Notes under the pieces: generated by a model | The model's input: the letters and a program-made list of their open reading frames with translations, nothing else | The model's database searches: none | Told to the model about the DNA's origin: nothing | Shown: positions 15,061-15,274 of the stretch, piece by piece | How positions within the stretch are numbered: the stretch's first letter is position 1 | Layout: each line of letters starts with the position of its first letter | From: Clostridia bacterium DTU080 | GTDB lineage: Bacteria; Bacillota; Limnochordia; DTU080 | Direction: 5' to 3' | Assembly: GCA_001513395.1 (NCBI GenBank) | Contig: LFTP01000324.1 | Coordinates: 1-15,274, forward strand | Length of the DNA stretch: 15,274 nt | Program-made: the position numbers and the translations under genes

Positions 15061-15274
15061 CTCCGATACGCAACACAGCCAAGAAGGCCTCCTGCGGCAC
15101 CTCCACGGTTCCAAGCTGTTTCATGCGCTTTTTGCCCTCTTTTTGTTTCTCCAGCAGCTTACGTTTACGGGTCACGTCGCCTCCGTAACACTTGGCCAAC
15201 ACGTCTTTGCGTAGGGCGCGCACGGTCTCCCGGGCAATCACTCGGTTACCGATACTGGCTTGAATAGGCACTTG
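15053..15274 (-). CDS. lepA: Elongation factor 4 (LepA), C-terminal fragment cut by the window edge
   Basis: LepA is a ribosome-associated translational GTPase. Only the last 73 codons are in the window; the N-terminal GTPase domains lie beyond the right edge. The fragment contains the very conserved C-terminal domain: IQASIGNRVIARETV, RALRKDVLAKCYGGD, TRKRKLLEKQKEGKKRMK and VEVPQEAFLAVL, unique to LepA. The frame is open to the last base of the window. The stop TGA at 15055-15053 overlaps the hemW start. A lepA-hemW-hrcA order is usual in Bacillota. Confidence 0.95.
   Translation of the reverse strand, partial: QVPIQASIGNRVIARETVRALRKDVLAKCYGGDVTRKRKLLEKQKEGKKRMKQLGTVEVPQEAFLAVLRIGDA

Overview
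The window looks like a chromosomal segment of a monoderm, Bacillota (Firmicutes)-like bacterium with moderately high GC. The evidence is the string lepA-hemW-hrcA-grpE-dnaK-dnaJ-prmA-rsmE on the minus strand, a DnaK whose nucleotide-binding domain lacks the insert typical of Gram-negative homologues, a textbook CIRCE heat-shock operator, strong AGGAGG-type ribosome binding sites and frequent GTG/TTG starts. It is not obviously mobile: no IS element, tRNA, integrase or CRISPR was seen.

Layout. Positions 1-91 (minus) hold the first 30 codons of mtaB, a tRNA methylthiotransferase. In many Bacillota mtaB directly follows rsmE. Here the plus-strand block 537-5482 stands in that neighbourhood: phoB, phoR, a fused PstC-PstA-like permease, a degenerate PstB-like ATPase and phoU, nearly all overlapping and so probably one transcription unit. 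This block converges on the minus-strand block. Read from the right edge leftwards, that block is lepA (3' end), hemW, a heat-shock promoter with CIRCE, a leader of about 440 nt, hrcA, grpE, dnaK, dnaJ, prmA, rsmE and two metallophosphoesterase genes.

The most interesting part is the Pho block. The permease carries two Pst-type EAA half-domains in one chain. Its ATPase partner keeps the PstB fold and Walker A, but has lost the Q-loop Gln, the ABC signature, the catalytic Glu and the H-loop His. No PstS phosphate-binding protein is present. PhoR has almost no extracytoplasmic domain. Together these suggest a Pst-derived membrane complex kept for signalling through PhoU to PhoR and PhoB rather than for transport. 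This is an inference from motifs and context.

The second area of interest is the hrcA leader. The CIRCE promoter lies far upstream of hrcA. Just after it, a 14-bp RNA stem buries the ribosome binding site of a possible 52-residue ORF. Perfect hairpins without U-tracts also lie in the three gaps between hrcA, grpE, dnaK and dnaJ.
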